A stretch of 51,594 nucleotides of DNA from Acidobacteriota bacterium. Its GTDB lineage: Bacteria; Acidobacteriota; Aminicenantia; Aminicenantales; Saccharicenantaceae. Position 1 is the stretch's first letter, and each line of letters starts with the position of its first letter. Where the stretch lies: assembly GCA_033549365.1 (NCBI GenBank), contig JAWSUF010000008.1, forward strand, positions 64,001 through 115,594, given 5' to 3'. Shown one piece after another: positions 32,118-40,327 of the stretch. The notes under the pieces were generated by a model that worked only from the letters and a program-made list of their open reading frames with translations, ran no database searches and was not told the origin of the DNA. The translations under genes and the position numbers were made by a program.

Positions 32118-34043
32118 GTGTCGGATATTCTTTTCAAGCCTTTCGAGGACATGACCCCCGAGGACTACGCCGCTGTGGGGTTCCGCTCGGGATTGGAGAT
32201 TCACCAGCAGCTCCTTACGGAAAAGAAGCTGTTCTGCCGCTGTCCGGCCGGCTGTTACAGCCCCGTTTACGAAGCCGAGATCCTCCGCCATATGCGTCCG
32301 ACGCTCTCCGAACTCGGCGAATACGACGGCACGGCCCTCATGGAGTTCAAGACCAAAAAGGAAATCATCTACCGCATCCATCACGACACCGTCTGCACCT
32401 ACGAAATGGACGACACGCCGCCCTTCGAACTCAACGAGGAGGCCCTCGACATCGCCCTGGAAGTCGCCATGCTCTACGGCTGTTCGATGATCGACGAGCT
32501 GCACATTGCCCGGAAGCAATATCTGGACGGCAGTATCCCCACGGGATTCCAGAGGACGACCATCGTCGGAGTCGACGGGCGGATTCCCTATCGGGGCCGC
32601 GAGATCCGCATCGTCCAGCTCGGCCTCGAGGAGGACGCCTGCCGCGAGGTCAGCGACATCGGCCACCGCCGCATCTACCTGACGGACAGGCTGGGCATGC
32701 CGCTCATCGAAACCGTGACGGCTCCCGACATGCGCACCCCGCACGAAGTCGCCGAGGTGGGCCAGATCCTGCGCCGGCTGGTGAGGAGCACGGGCAAGGT
32801 CAGAACAGGCATCGGAGCGGGCCGCCAGGACGTCAATGTCAGCGTGACCGGCGGAACGCGCATCGAAATCAAGGGTGTGCCCCGTATCCCGCGCATCCCC
32901 CGCTTGACCTACAACGAGGCCATGCGCCAGTGGAATCTTCTCCGCCTGCGGACAGAACTGGCCAAAAAGGGCATCACCCCGGAAACATTCGCCTTTGGCA
33001 TCGAGGATGTCACCCGGGTTCTCCGGCGGACGGCTTATCTTCCCATCCAGACGGCCCTGTCTTCGGGTCTGACCGTCCTGGCCGTCCGGCTCCAGGGGTT
33101 TTCAGGGCTTCTGCGCTGGGCCACCCAGACGAACACGGTGTTTGCCCAGGAGATTTCCGACCGTGTCCGGGTCATCGCCTGTCTGACAACGCTGCCCAAC
33201 ATCATGCATTCAGACAGCCCCGGGGAAGGCTTGATGAGCTCGGAATGGCAGGCCGTCCGCAAGACGCTCGGCGCCGGACAGGGAGATGCCGTGGTGCTTG
33301 TCTGGGGCGGTCCCGAGGACGCTCGATTGGGCGCCCGGGAGATTGTGGAACGGGCCCGCGAGGCGACCGTCGGGATTCCCTCGGAAACCCGCCAGGCTCT
33401 GGAAGACGAAACCAACGGCTTTGAACGCATCCTGCCCGGTCCCGACCGGATGTATCCCGACACCGACCTGCCGCCGAAGCGCGTTCTCCGGGAGCGGAGG
33501 GAGAGAATCCGGGCCGGTCTTCCCCCGAATATTCTCGACCGCGAGGCCCGATATGCCGCAGCCGGCGTTCCGGTCGACCTGAGAGCGCCCCTGGCCTCTT
33601 CGAGCCGGGCCGATCTCTTCGAGACCGCCGTCGCGGAATGGGGTGTTGAGCCAGAGCTTGCGGCCGTCGTGCTTGTCCAGTATCCAAAGAGATTGAAACG
33701 GAAAGGATTGCCGGCGGACGGAATCGAAGATGAGATCCTTCGGGATCTTTTGGCCGCCGTCGGCAAAGGCCGCTTGGCCCGGGAGGGGATTCTTCCGGTT
33801 CTTGAGAAGGCCGTTGGAACGGGCGAAAGGGCCGAAGTGCTGCCGCCCGAACCCGCCGGAGAAAAGGAAATCGATACGGCTCTCGCCGATGTTTTGTCTC
33901 AGTTGAAATCGATGACCTTCAAAGAACCCGGCGCGGGGGAGCGCTTTGCCATGGGACGGCTTATGGAAAGTCTCAGGGGGAGAGCGGCGGGACGGGAGAT
34001 CGCGGAAAAACTGCGGAACCATATGGGGGAGACGCGGGCATGA
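32118..34043 (+). CDS. gatE: Glu-tRNA(Gln) amidotransferase subunit E, archaeal type
   Basis: 641 aa, the length of archaeal GatE and much longer than bacterial GatB (about 480). The N-terminal kinase/transamidase 'cradle' (GFRSGLEIHQQL, LFCRCPAGCY, RPTLSELGEYDG, TGFQRTTIVG, RIVQLGLEEDACREV) lacks the GatB-type Zn and HxE motifs. A GAD insertion of the AspRS type follows at about 290-400 (YLPIQTALSSGLTVLAVRLQGFSGLL, SSEWQAVRKTLGAGQGDAVVLVWG), diagnostic for GatE, then the YqeY-like helical tail. It phosphorylates and amidates Glu-tRNA(Gln) using ammonia from GatD. It overlaps gatD by 4 nt. The start is GTG with GAGGAC upstream. It is archaeal-type in an otherwise bacterial context. Confidence 0.92.
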   Translation: MSDILFKPFEDMTPEDYAAVGFRSGLEIHQQLLTEKKLFCRCPAGCYSPVYEAEILRHMRPTLSELGEYDGTALMEFKTKKEIIYRIHHDTVCTYEMDDTPPFELNEEALDIALEVAMLYGCSMIDELHIARKQYLDGSIPTGFQRTTIVGVDGRIPYRGREIRIVQLGLEEDACREVSDIGHRRIYLTDRLGMPLIETVTAPDMRTPHEVAEVGQILRRLVRSTGKVRTGIGAGRQDVNVSVTGGTRIEIKGVPRIPRIPRLTYNEAMRQWNLLRLRTELAKKGITPETFAFGIEDVTRVLRRTAYLPIQTALSSGLTVLAVRLQGFSGLLRWATQTNTVFAQEISDRVRVIACLTTLPNIMHSDSPGEGLMSSEWQAVRKTLGAGQGDAVVLVWGGPEDARLGAREIVERAREATVGIPSETRQALEDETNGFERILPGPDRMYPDTDLPPKRVLRERRERIRAGLPPNILDREARYAAAGVPVDLRAPLASSSRADLFETAVAEWGVEPELAAVVLVQYPKRLKRKGLPADGIEDEILRDLLAAVGKGRLAREGILPVLEKAVGTGERAEVLPPEPAGEKEIDTALADVLSQLKSMTFKEPGAGERFAMGRLMESLRGRAAGREIAEKLRNHMGETRA

Positions 34044-35428
34044 CGGGCAACGACGCCTACAAGGGATACAAGGGAACGGCCCGGGAAGTTCTCGAAAGAT
34101 TCAAAGCTCCTGTCTGGAGCGATGCCACTTTTATTATGGATAGCGGACGGTTTACGGGCATCGTCCTGCCGCGTTCGGAAACGTCCGATCCCCTCCACAT
34201 CGTCCTCAAGCTTCGTTCCGGCTACAATGTCGGCATCGAGGCCGCCCGGGTCGAAGCGGTGGAGCATCACGGCCGGCGCGAGGCGCACTACAAGATCCCC
34301 GAGAAGGAGTTCCCCTACGATCCGGCCAAGCCCCGGGTCAAGCTCCTGGGAACCGGGGGAACGATCGCCAGCCGCCTCGACTACCGGACGGGCGCGGTCA
34401 TCCCCGCCTTTTCTCCGGGCGAACTCTACGGCTCGGTTCCCGAGCTGGCCGACATCTGCAATCTCGAAACCGATAAGCTCTACGGCGTTTTCAGCGAGAA
34501 CATGGGACCTGAGCAGTGGCGGGGAACGGCCGAAGCCATCGGTCGGGAAATCGCCGCGGGAGTCCAGGGGATCGTCGTCGGCCACGGCACCGACACCATG
34601 CACCACACCGCCGCCGTCCTGTCCTTCATGGTCCAGAATTCCCCGGTGCCCATCGTCATGGTCGGATCCCAGCGTTCGTCCGACCGGCCCTCGTCGGATG
34701 CGGCCCTCAACCTCATGCACAGCGTCAAGACCGCCGCCGAAAGCGATATCGCCGAGGTCATGGTCTGCATGTTCGGCCCGACGTCCGACACTTACGGACT
34801 CCTCCATCGGGGGACGCGCGTCCGCAAGATGCATTCGAGCTACCGGTCGACCTTCCGGACAATCGGCGACATCCCCCTGGCCATGGTCAGCCGGGACGAA
34901 ATCACCCCGCTCCGCCGGGATTATAAAAAGCGCCGGGACGACCGCAACGTCGTCATCGACACGTCCTTCGAGGAGAAGGTCTGCATCGTCTATTATTATC
35001 CGAACATGATGCCCGACATCATCGACGCCCTGATCGACAACGGTTACCGGGGGATCGTCATCGCCGGGACGGGTCTCGGCCATGTCAACAAGCCGCTCTA
35101 TCCCGCGCTGAAGAGGGCGGCCGACCGCAAGATCGCCGTTTACATGACCGTCCAGACGCTCTGGGGCTATGTCCAGATGTATGTCTATGATACGGGCCGG
35201 GACATGATGGAGCTCGGCGTCGTGCCGGCGGCCAACATGTTGCCCGAGGTCGCCTATGTCAAGCTCGGCTGGGCGCTTGGACGGACGAACGACCTGGAGG
35301 AGGTCCGCCGGATCATGCTCACCCCGGTGGCCGACGAAATCACGGAGCGCGAGCCCCACAACGGTTATCTGATTCTTCAGGGCGGGATTCCCGAAGTCGA
35401 AAAGTTCATCTCCAGCTACCGGAAATGA
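34040..35428 (+). CDS. gatD: Glu-tRNA(Gln) amidotransferase subunit D, archaeal type (asparaginase fold)
   Basis: 462 aa. The N-terminal about 95 residues form a small beta domain specific to GatD. The L-asparaginase-type glutaminase core follows: TGGTIAS (T108), HGTDTMHHT (T184, D185), and HRGTRVRKMHSS (probable catalytic K263), giving the T-T-D-K set of archaeal GatD. It releases ammonia from glutamine or asparagine for GatE. The extra N-terminal domain and the gatE neighbour exclude a free asparaginase. The gene order E-D with ATGA overlap implies fixed stoichiometry. The C-terminal ISSYRK ends 123 bp before the phosphate transporter. Confidence 0.92.
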   Translation: MTGNDAYKGYKGTAREVLERFKAPVWSDATFIMDSGRFTGIVLPRSETSDPLHIVLKLRSGYNVGIEAARVEAVEHHGRREAHYKIPEKEFPYDPAKPRVKLLGTGGTIASRLDYRTGAVIPAFSPGELYGSVPELADICNLETDKLYGVFSENMGPEQWRGTAEAIGREIAAGVQGIVVGHGTDTMHHTAAVLSFMVQNSPVPIVMVGSQRSSDRPSSDAALNLMHSVKTAAESDIAEVMVCMFGPTSDTYGLLHRGTRVRKMHSSYRSTFRTIGDIPLAMVSRDEITPLRRDYKKRRDDRNVVIDTSFEEKVCIVYYYPNMMPDIIDALIDNGYRGIVIAGTGLGHVNKPLYPALKRAADRKIAVYMTVQTLWGYVQMYVYDTGRDMMELGVVPAANMLPEVAYVKLGWALGRTNDLEEVRRIMLTPVADEITEREPHNGYLILQGGIPEVEKFISSYRK

Positions 35429-35460
35429 CCCCCCGTCCGGGCCGTGCCGGCGGCGATGCC

Positions 35461-35490
35461 TTGACTTTTCTTCCGGCCGTCATTTATCCT
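35461..35490 (+). promoter_or_regulatory. Promoter of the Na/Pi cotransporter gene
   Basis: -35 TTGACT (35461-35466), 18 nt, -10 TATCCT (35485-35490). The start region is covered by the inverted repeat at 35486-35504. Confidence 0.55.
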
Positions 35491-35504
35491 TGCGTTGCAA
35501 GGAT
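35486..35504. promoter_or_regulatory. Inverted repeat over the -10 and start region (candidate operator)
   Basis: ATCCTTGC (35486-35493) and GCAAGGAT (35497-35504) are exact complements with a 3-nt centre. It overlaps the predicted -10 box, where a bound repressor would block RNA polymerase; it could also form an RNA hairpin at the 5' end. No T-run follows, so it is not a terminator. Confidence 0.5.
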
Positions 35505-35551
35505 GGTCAATAATCATCTCCTGATTCCAAAACGTTCGGCGGAGGCCTGAT

Positions 35552-37300
35552 ATGTCCGCCCGCATGATCCTGGAGCTTGTCGGCGGTCTGGGGGTCTTTC
35601 TCCTGGGCATGAAGCTCATGAGCGAGTCCCTCCAGAAAGTCGCCGGCGGGCGGCTTCGGTCCGTGCTCGGCAGTCTCAGCAGGAACCGCATGATGGGCGT
35701 GGGGACCGGAATCATGGTCACCGCCGTGGTGCAGTCCTCAAGCGCGACGACCATCATGCTGGTGAGTTTTGTGAACGCGGGTTTGCTCAGCCTCAACCAG
35801 GCCGTCAGCGTGGTCATGGGCGCCAATATCGGCACCACGATGACGGGTTGGCTGGTCTCCATCCTGGGGTTCAAGATCGACATCACCGCGATGGCGCTGC
35901 CCATCGTCGGCCTGGGTTTTTTCGCCCGGTTCATCGGCCGGACCCGGGTGACCTACTGGGGCGAGGTTCTGGTGGGGTTCGGGCTTTTATTCCTGGGTCT
36001 GGCTTTCATCCGATCGGCCATTCCCGAAGTGCGGAATTCCCCGGAATTCGGCCAGTGGTTGTCGGGGTTTGCCGTGACCGACTGGCTGTCGCTGCTTTTA
36101 GCCGTGGCGGTGGGCACGGCGGCGACCATTGTGCTGCAGAGCTCCTCAGCGGCCATGGTGGTGGTCCTGACTCTGGCCGCCTCCGGACAGATTGATTTTC
36201 CCACGGCCGCGGCTCTGATCCTGGGCGAAAACATCGGCACGACCATCACGGCCTATATGGCGAGCGTTGGCGCCACTCTGGCGGCGCGGAGAACCGCCCG
36301 AGCCCATATGCTGTTCAACGTGCTGGGGGTCGTCTGGGTTGTGGCGTTGTTCAAACCCATGCTGCTGCTTGTGGATGCTTTGCTGCCCGGCAGTCCGTTT
36401 TCGCCCGACTTGGCCATACGGGGGTCAGCCATTCCCAGCCATCTGGCCGCCTTCCACACGGTGTTCAATGTCCTGAATACGCTGTTGTTTCTGCCCTTGG
36501 CCGGCCTGTTGGCCAAGCTGACCTGCTTCCTGGTTCGCGGCGATGATGACGACGGCCGTTTCCGGCACCTGAAATACCTGGACACCAGCCTGGTCGCCAC
36601 GCCTCTCATGGCCGTTTCCGCGGCATGGCAGGAGGTCGCCAGGATGATGGATGTGGCCCGGGAAGCTTTCAGCAAAGTCGTGCCCCTGATCCTGGACCCG
36701 GTCAAGGCGAATGAATCCGCCGCGGATGAGGTGCAGCGGCTGGAGGAACAGACGGACATCATGGAAAAGGAGATTGTGGAGTATCTGGCCAATATTTCGC
36801 GCAACAGCACCTCCGCCGACCAGGCGGCGGAGGTGGCGGGCATGATTCTCATGGCCAGCGACATCGAACGTATCGGAGATCACTGTGAGTCCCTGCTCAA
36901 GCTGGCGGTTCGTCGCCGGAGGAAGGAGCTGCCCTTTTCAGAGCAAGCCCTGGAAGAGATCACTTCCATCGCGACGGTGGTGGCAGGCTTCCTGACGCAT
37001 GTCCGAAACGGTTTCGATCAAAGGGGCCCGGATTTCTTCCGGGATGCCCTTCAAATGGAAAACCGGATCAACGAACTGCGGCGATGCATCCGCAAGGACC
37101 ATGTCGGCCGCTTGCACACGGGCGTCTGCGGCGTGAAACAGGGACTGGTTTTCATCGATATGCTCACGAGCTTCGAAAAGATCGGCGATCACGCCATGAA
37201 CGTGGCTGAGGCTCTGGTGGGCCACAAGGTGCCCGATTCCGGAGAACGGCCGAGCCGATTCAAACGGGGCGCCAGATATCGCCCCTCCCCCGAGACTTAA
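35552..37300 (+). CDS. Na+/phosphate cotransporter family protein with PhoU-like tail
   Basis: 582 aa. The two inverted Na_Pi_cotrans repeats each carry the QSSS signature (Q61-SSSATTIM and a second VLQSSSAAMVVVL near 195) and a GENIGTT/GANIGTT motif (MGANIGTTMTGW, LGENIGTTITAY). Eight or nine membrane helices extend to about 330, then come two PhoU-type helical segments (about 350-560; ASDIERIGDHCESLLK, SFEKIGDHAMNVAEAL). The family imports phosphate with sodium, and the PhoU tail is thought to gate flux. GGAGG lies 7 nt before the ATG. An inverted repeat sits on its promoter. Confidence 0.88.
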   Translation: MSARMILELVGGLGVFLLGMKLMSESLQKVAGGRLRSVLGSLSRNRMMGVGTGIMVTAVVQSSSATTIMLVSFVNAGLLSLNQAVSVVMGANIGTTMTGWLVSILGFKIDITAMALPIVGLGFFARFIGRTRVTYWGEVLVGFGLLFLGLAFIRSAIPEVRNSPEFGQWLSGFAVTDWLSLLLAVAVGTAATIVLQSSSAAMVVVLTLAASGQIDFPTAAALILGENIGTTITAYMASVGATLAARRTARAHMLFNVLGVVWVVALFKPMLLLVDALLPGSPFSPDLAIRGSAIPSHLAAFHTVFNVLNTLLFLPLAGLLAKLTCFLVRGDDDDGRFRHLKYLDTSLVATPLMAVSAAWQEVARMMDVAREAFSKVVPLILDPVKANESAADEVQRLEEQTDIMEKEIVEYLANISRNSTSADQAAEVAGMILMASDIERIGDHCESLLKLAVRRRRKELPFSEQALEEITSIATVVAGFLTHVRNGFDQRGPDFFRDALQMENRINELRRCIRKDHVGRLHTGVCGVKQGLVFIDMLTSFEKIGDHAMNVAEALVGHKVPDSGERPSRFKRGARYRPSPET

Positions 37301-37353
37301 CGGCTTGTCCCCCCGGTCGTCATCGGTTATGATGAAAATCAAGGAGGACGGAC

Positions 37354-38256
37354 ATGGATTTCCAGGGATTATTCGATACGGCGCTTGCCTGGCTGATCAC
37401 GACGGGCCCCCGAATTCTTATCCTGGTCGCCGTCACCCTCCTGATCCTCAAGGCCGTCAAGATTCTGTCCGCCAGAATCTCGAAACTGATGATCGTCAAC
37501 AAGGAGGATCCGGAAGCCGAAAAAAGGGCCAGGACGCTGGGTGCGGTTCTTCGCAATCTACTCAGGGTCGTTGTCCTGATCATGGCTGCATTGACCCTCC
37601 TCGCCCAGCTCGGCGTGGAAATCGCCCCTCTCCTGGCCACGGCGGGGATTGCCGGCCTGGCCATCGGCTTTGCCGGCCAGAACCTGGTCAAGGATATCAT
37701 CAACGGCTTTTTCATTCTGATGCAGGACCAGATCCGGGTGGGCGATGTCGTCAAGATCGCCGGTCAGGGCGGCCTGGTCGAAAACGTCACGCTGAAAATG
37801 ACCACCCTTCGCGACCTGCACGGGAACGTCCATTATATCCCCAACGGCCAAATCGATGTCGTCACCAACATGACCAAGGAATTTTCCCGTTATGTCATGG
37901 ATATCGGCGTTTCCTACCGCGAGGACGTGGATGAGGTGATCGCCGTCATCCGTGAAGTGGATGAGGACATGAGAAGCGACCCGGAATACAAGGAGGACAT
38001 TCTCCAACCCGTCGAAATTCTGGGCCTTGACCGGTTCGACGACTCGGCGGTCATCGTCCGGGCCCGGACAACAACCAAGCCCATCCGGCAGTGGGCTGTC
38101 GGCCGGGAGTTCAACCGGCGTCTCAAGAAAGTTTTCGACGCCCGGGGCATTGAAATTCCGTTCCCGCACGTCACGCTTTACATGGGCGTGGACAAGGCGG
38201 GCCAGGCGCCGCCGCTACGGGTTGATCTTAAGAAAAAGGATTCGCCGAATCCCTGA
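37354..38256 (+). CDS. Small-conductance mechanosensitive channel (MscS family)
   Basis: 300 aa. Two N-terminal membrane helices come first, then the pore helix with the Gly/Ala pattern LATAGIAGLAIGFAGQNLVKDIINGFFILMQDQ. The beta domain follows (VGDVVKIAGQGGLVENVTLKMTTLRDLHGNVHYIPNGQI), then the C-terminal alpha/beta domain. Length is typical of MscS (about 286). It opens under membrane tension to release solutes. AAGGAGGAC lies just before the ATG, 53 nt after the phosphate transporter, so the two are probably co-transcribed. Its 3' end overlaps that of the convergent zincin/TPR gene by 29 nt. Confidence 0.92.
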   Translation: MDFQGLFDTALAWLITTGPRILILVAVTLLILKAVKILSARISKLMIVNKEDPEAEKRARTLGAVLRNLLRVVVLIMAALTLLAQLGVEIAPLLATAGIAGLAIGFAGQNLVKDIINGFFILMQDQIRVGDVVKIAGQGGLVENVTLKMTTLRDLHGNVHYIPNGQIDVVTNMTKEFSRYVMDIGVSYREDVDEVIAVIREVDEDMRSDPEYKEDILQPVEILGLDRFDDSAVIVRARTTTKPIRQWAVGREFNRRLKKVFDARGIEIPFPHVTLYMGVDKAGQAPPLRVDLKKKDSPNP

Positions 38257-40279
38257 AATGTCTGTTCATCTTTTCTTTCAAAAGGCGCATGAAATCCGGA
38301 TGAACGCGTAGCCCCAGCGCTTCTGCTTTCTCCGCGTGCCGGAGCGCGCGGCCGAAGTCGCCGATCTTAAAAAAGGCGAAAGCCATATTGTTGTGAAGCA
38401 CGGCGTCTGCGGGGTCGGCGGCAGCGGCGGTTTCGTAGTGCCGCAAAGCCTTTTCCCACTTCTCCATGGCCAATAACACATTCCCCAGGTTGACCCGAAC
38501 CTCCCGGTTTTCCGGGTCTGTCTCGGCTGCGGCCTGAAAAGCTTTTAGGGCCGCGGGGGGATTGTCTTTTCTGAGGTAAACGATGCCGAGGTTGTTCATG
38601 GCTTCCGCGGATCCGGGCGTCTCGTCCAGGACCTTGCGGAATTCCCTTTCGGCGGCGTCCGGATCGCCGGTTTCCAGAAGAGCGGAGCCCCGGTTGAGAT
38701 GTAGGGCCGGCGAACGCAGCCCGAGAGCGGCGGCCCGGTCCAGTTCCATAAGGGCCTCATCGGGGTGTTTCAGGCGAAGCAGGCAAGTGCCGAGTGCGGC
38801 CCGGGCTTCGGCGAATCCCCCGTTGAGTTCGACGGCCCGCCGGAAACTCGCGGCCGCCTCTTCCAGGCGCCCCTCCGCGTCCAGGATGTTTCCGATGTTG
38901 TAATGGGCTTTTTCATAGTCGGGGTCGGCCTGGACGGCCGCCGAAAAGGCTTTTCGGGCCTCCTGCCGGTCGCCTTCGGCATGAAAGATGTTCCCGAGGA
39001 TATTGAGAGGCTCGGGCCGTTCCGGGTGATTCGTGGCGAGGTTCTCCGCCAGACTCCGGGCCGCATCGAAATCGCCGCGGCGGAAGTGGATCTCGGCCGT
39101 GTTGCAGAGGGCCAGAACATCCTGGGGATCGATGGCCAGGGCGCGCTGCAGAGCGGCTTCCGCTTCATCCAGCCTTCCGAGTCGCATCAGGACTTCACCC
39201 ATGTTGCAGAACGCCTCCGCCGAACGCGGGTTGATTTCGACCGCCGCCGCATAGGCGTCCAGGGCCGCTTCCCACTCTCCCATGCGGGCATAGGCGATGC
39301 CCAGGTTGTAGCGGACTTTGGCATGTCCCGGACGCTTTTCGAGAATGGCCAAATACTCCGGGACGGCCCGTTCCGGATATCCCTGTCTTCGAAGAGCGAT
39401 GGCCCCGAGGTTGCGGGCTTCAAGGCTGCCGGGATTGAGCGCCAGCGCCCTGCGGCAAAGCGTTTCCACATCCTTGTAGTCCTTGAGCTCAAGCGCGATA
39501 TTGGCCAGAGCGAGAAAAACGTCCTCCAACCCTTCCAGAGAAAGCGCCGGTCGGCCCCGGATGCCGACGGGACGTCCGGCCTCGGTCCCGGCCGTCGATC
39601 GGCGCTCGATGTTTCGGATGATGGTCCGATAGAGGTCCGCGCAGGCCTGCCAATGGGACCGGGGCAGCGGGAATTCCCGTCCGCCGAAGGTTCTGGATTT
39701 GTTCAGAGAAATGAGTCTCCGGGTCAGGGTGTCGAAGGACGATCCCCGGCCCCGAAAATCCATCAGGGAGCGGGGGTCGTCGAGGTGGACGGCGCCGAAG
39801 AGGTGGGCCATTTCATGGCTCAAGGCCCGGACCTGATCTTCCACGGAGCCCGAAGCCCGCAAGAGAACAAGGCCCTCGCGGAACATGGAGAAGCCGAAAT
39901 AATCCCTGTCCAGGTTTTTCCGTCCGATGGCGGCCAGGACGACGTCGAAGCCGGCCGTCCCGACTCCGGATTCCAGGGCGAAGGCCAGGTCTTCCAGCGA
40001 AGTCAGTCTTTCGTCCGGCGTCCAGTCCGAAAACTTACCGATGTCGAAAACGATCCCGAATGTCGATTCAAAGGCGCGTGACGACCGCGACACGACATCC
40101 GCGGCCTTGTCCTTCCAGCCGGGAACGGATCGAAAGTCCGCGTCACCCAGAACGTGAAGGCGGAGGATGCGCGGCGGACACGATACGGATGAATCGCCGA
40201 AGAGAACCGGACCCGCTCCCGGTCCGCAGACGAGCCAAAGCCCGCACGCAACTCGGATGATCGTCTTTACGCCGAACAT
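38228..40279 (-). CDS. Zincin-motif (HExxHxxGxxH) domain fused to TPR repeats
   Basis: 683 aa with signal peptide 1-28. Residues about 38-215 form a compact domain with H155-E-M-A-H159-L-F-G162-A-V-H165 and a Met-turn-like SLMD (171-174), the full metzincin zinc-binding layout. The rest (about 250-670) is roughly twelve TPR units (YNLGIAYARMGEWEAALDAYAAAVEINPRS and similar). The combination suggests a periplasmic protease with a protein-binding scaffold. It has no ribosome site, and the promoter -10 lies 11 nt upstream. A long inverted repeat covers the start codon. The 3' end runs 29 nt into the mscS gene. Confidence 0.75.
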   Translation of the reverse strand: MFGVKTIIRVACGLWLVCGPGAGPVLFGDSSVSCPPRILRLHVLGDADFRSVPGWKDKAADVVSRSSRAFESTFGIVFDIGKFSDWTPDERLTSLEDLAFALESGVGTAGFDVVLAAIGRKNLDRDYFGFSMFREGLVLLRASGSVEDQVRALSHEMAHLFGAVHLDDPRSLMDFRGRGSSFDTLTRRLISLNKSRTFGGREFPLPRSHWQACADLYRTIIRNIERRSTAGTEAGRPVGIRGRPALSLEGLEDVFLALANIALELKDYKDVETLCRRALALNPGSLEARNLGAIALRRQGYPERAVPEYLAILEKRPGHAKVRYNLGIAYARMGEWEAALDAYAAAVEINPRSAEAFCNMGEVLMRLGRLDEAEAALQRALAIDPQDVLALCNTAEIHFRRGDFDAARSLAENLATNHPERPEPLNILGNIFHAEGDRQEARKAFSAAVQADPDYEKAHYNIGNILDAEGRLEEAAASFRRAVELNGGFAEARAALGTCLLRLKHPDEALMELDRAAALGLRSPALHLNRGSALLETGDPDAAEREFRKVLDETPGSAEAMNNLGIVYLRKDNPPAALKAFQAAAETDPENREVRVNLGNVLLAMEKWEKALRHYETAAAADPADAVLHNNMAFAFFKIGDFGRALRHAEKAEALGLRVHPDFMRLLKEKMNRHFRDSANPFS

Positions 40280-40307
40280 GATCCGGGATCATTATCCCGG
40301 AATCATG
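40277..40307. promoter_or_regulatory. Inverted repeat spanning start codon and -10 of the zincin/TPR gene
   Basis: Arms 40277-40289 (CATGATCCGGGAT) and 40294-40307 (ATCCCGGAATCATG) pair with one bulged base around a 4-nt loop. It covers the predicted -10 and the ATG, so it could be an operator, or a hairpin ending the upstream subtilase transcript. Confidence 0.5.
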
Positions 40308-40320
40308 CTCGGCCTGTCAA
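40291..40320 (-). promoter_or_regulatory. Promoter of the zincin/TPR gene, near-leaderless
   Basis: Minus strand: consensus -35 TTGACA (40315-40320), 18 nt, -10 GATAAT (40291-40296), 11 nt before the ATG at 40279. No ribosome-binding site fits. Confidence 0.6.
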
Positions 40321-40327
40321 AACCGCG

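Noticed and set aside
34040-35428. Free L-asparaginase instead of GatD
   Set aside because: The extra N-terminal domain, the HRGTRVRKMH motif and the overlapping gatE gene identify the GatD branch.
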